A DNA stretch of 27,269 nt from assembly GCA_003427395.1 (NCBI GenBank), contig BFEA01000225.1, forward strand, positions 1,670,527 through 1,697,795, read 5' to 3'. Positions 26,573 to 27,269 of the stretch are shown piece by piece. This DNA is from Chara braunii. Taxonomy: Eukaryota; Streptophyta; Charophyceae; Charales; Characeae. The notes beneath the pieces are model-generated. The model ran no database searches, was not told where the DNA came from, and saw only the letters and a list, made by a program, of their open reading frames with translations. How positions within the stretch are numbered: position 1 is the first letter of the stretch; every line of letters starts with the position of its first letter. Position numbers and translations under genes: made by a program.

Positions 26573-26924
26573 GTGAAGCCTCAAAGAGAATGCTGGGCCC
26601 AGTTCCCAGGGCAGATATGAGGAAGCACAATGAAAGCACAGTGAGAGAGTGGGGCCAGGCGAGGAAATGGAAGGAGGCTCCCACTGGTGCCCCCCAGTGG
26701 CTCCTTCTGTTTCCCTGAGCCAGACCGCACAGATGGATATACAAACACATAGCCATATATGAGCTTACAGCCTGGGGCTAGCCAGTGCTTCAAGGCTATC
26801 CACTTGGCCGTGCCTGGCCTCCATACCCATACAGATTGTGGATGGACATACAAATATATAGCCATGGGGTATAACCGTAATGCCATGGTGGGGGTGTCTT
26901 CCTCCGCTTGCTACTGCGTGGCTA
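26573..26924. repeat. Unassigned sequence with a ~27-bp repeat pair resembling SINE tails
   Basis: ATGGATATACAAACACATAG (near 26733) and ATGGACATACAAATATATAG (near 26842), each followed by CCAT, are diverged copies 109 bp apart. Their ACATAGCC core also occurs in the family-1 SINE tail, so this may be older SINE material. No gene recognised. Confidence 0.5.
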
Positions 26925-27269
26925 TTGCTTGTGGTTGTTCTGTTGATCTCCCCAGTCTGGCATATCACACACAGGTGCCGTTTGCAATTGTTGCTCAAAT
27001 GGTAGAGTCTTCAGGTCACATGTCATAGATCATGGGTTCGGGTCCGGCTTGGACTTTGGGGGGGGTCCTGTCCAGCTTCGCCTGTCATCTCTTCAACGAA
27101 CACATAGTTCCCTCTACATGGTACTGCACATATCTGGCCTTCGGGCACATACATCTCGCTGTACAGTTACGTAGAGCACACATAGCCTTCGGGCAGACAC
27201 ACACATGTCTTGTGAATATATACACATAGCCAATGGGCTCATACAAAAACATACATAGCCACATACATC
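26925..27269 (+). mobile_element. tRNA-derived SINE, family 1, copy 3 (runs off window)
   Basis: The plus strand has an A-box-like TTGCTCAAATGGTAGAGTC (26991-27009) and a B-box-like GGTTCGGGTCC (27035-27045). The body follows with CCTGTCCAGCTTCGCCTGTC, then a tail of CTTCGGGCACATACATCTCG, CCTTCGGGCAGACACACAC and ATATACACATAGCC. It is collinear with the minus copy at 4745-5030 and, upstream of the A box, with the minus copy near 3200-3236 (TTCTGTTGATCT). This is the best-preserved copy. Its 3' end lies beyond the window. Confidence 0.82.

Overview
The window looks like repeat-rich, non-coding nuclear DNA of a plant-lineage eukaryote. Two degenerate L1-type LINEs on the minus strand have an endonuclease, a reverse transcriptase and a C-terminal zinc-binding domain (zf-RVT type). 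That last domain downstream of the RT is typical of green-plant LINEs. Dense tRNA-like SINEs, poly-A tails, trinucleotide runs and no bacterial gene organisation agree with this. A charophyte alga such as Chara is possible, but this is only an impression from the repeat style and is not proven by any marker here. No intact conserved host gene, rRNA, CRISPR array or functional tRNA gene was found.

Layout. 1-2890: unassigned DNA with a (TTC)n microsatellite, short palindromes and GCGC-rich stretches. 2900-5480: a repeat mosaic with three tRNA-like SINE copies, a foldback palindrome, a C-rich tract and a 172-bp direct repeat. 5650-6650: the best candidate for a non-transposon gene, a 294-codon ORF with an acidic helical N-terminus and an Asn/Thr-rich trinucleotide-coded second half. 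6660-9480: retroposon debris with many poly-A runs, a recurring ~50-bp module, another SINE and a possible MITE. 9700-13440: LINE-B, truncated at its 5' end inside the RT and interrupted by a ~577-bp non-autonomous DNA transposon. 13492-26115: LINE-A. 26116-27269: a 106-bp tandem duplication, then a plus-strand SINE running off the window end.

The main result concerns LINE-A. A 16-base sequence at 13476-13491 stands two bases from its poly-A tail and recurs exactly at 26116-26131. If this is the target-site duplication, LINE-A is ~12.6 kb. It would then carry a ~3.4 kb 5' region made largely of tandem and higher-order repeats (including ~311-bp units) with a tRNA-like A/B-box head near its 5' end, followed by an unusually long ORF1 (~1100 codons) with a zinc knuckle, and then ORF2 (endonuclease, RT, zf-RVT). 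Its 3' end also carries a 928-bp tandem duplication whose two copies have decayed differently. All LINE reading frames are broken by stops and frameshifts, so neither element is likely to be active. The SINEs could have been mobilised by LINEs of these kinds, but no shared 3' tail was recognised.
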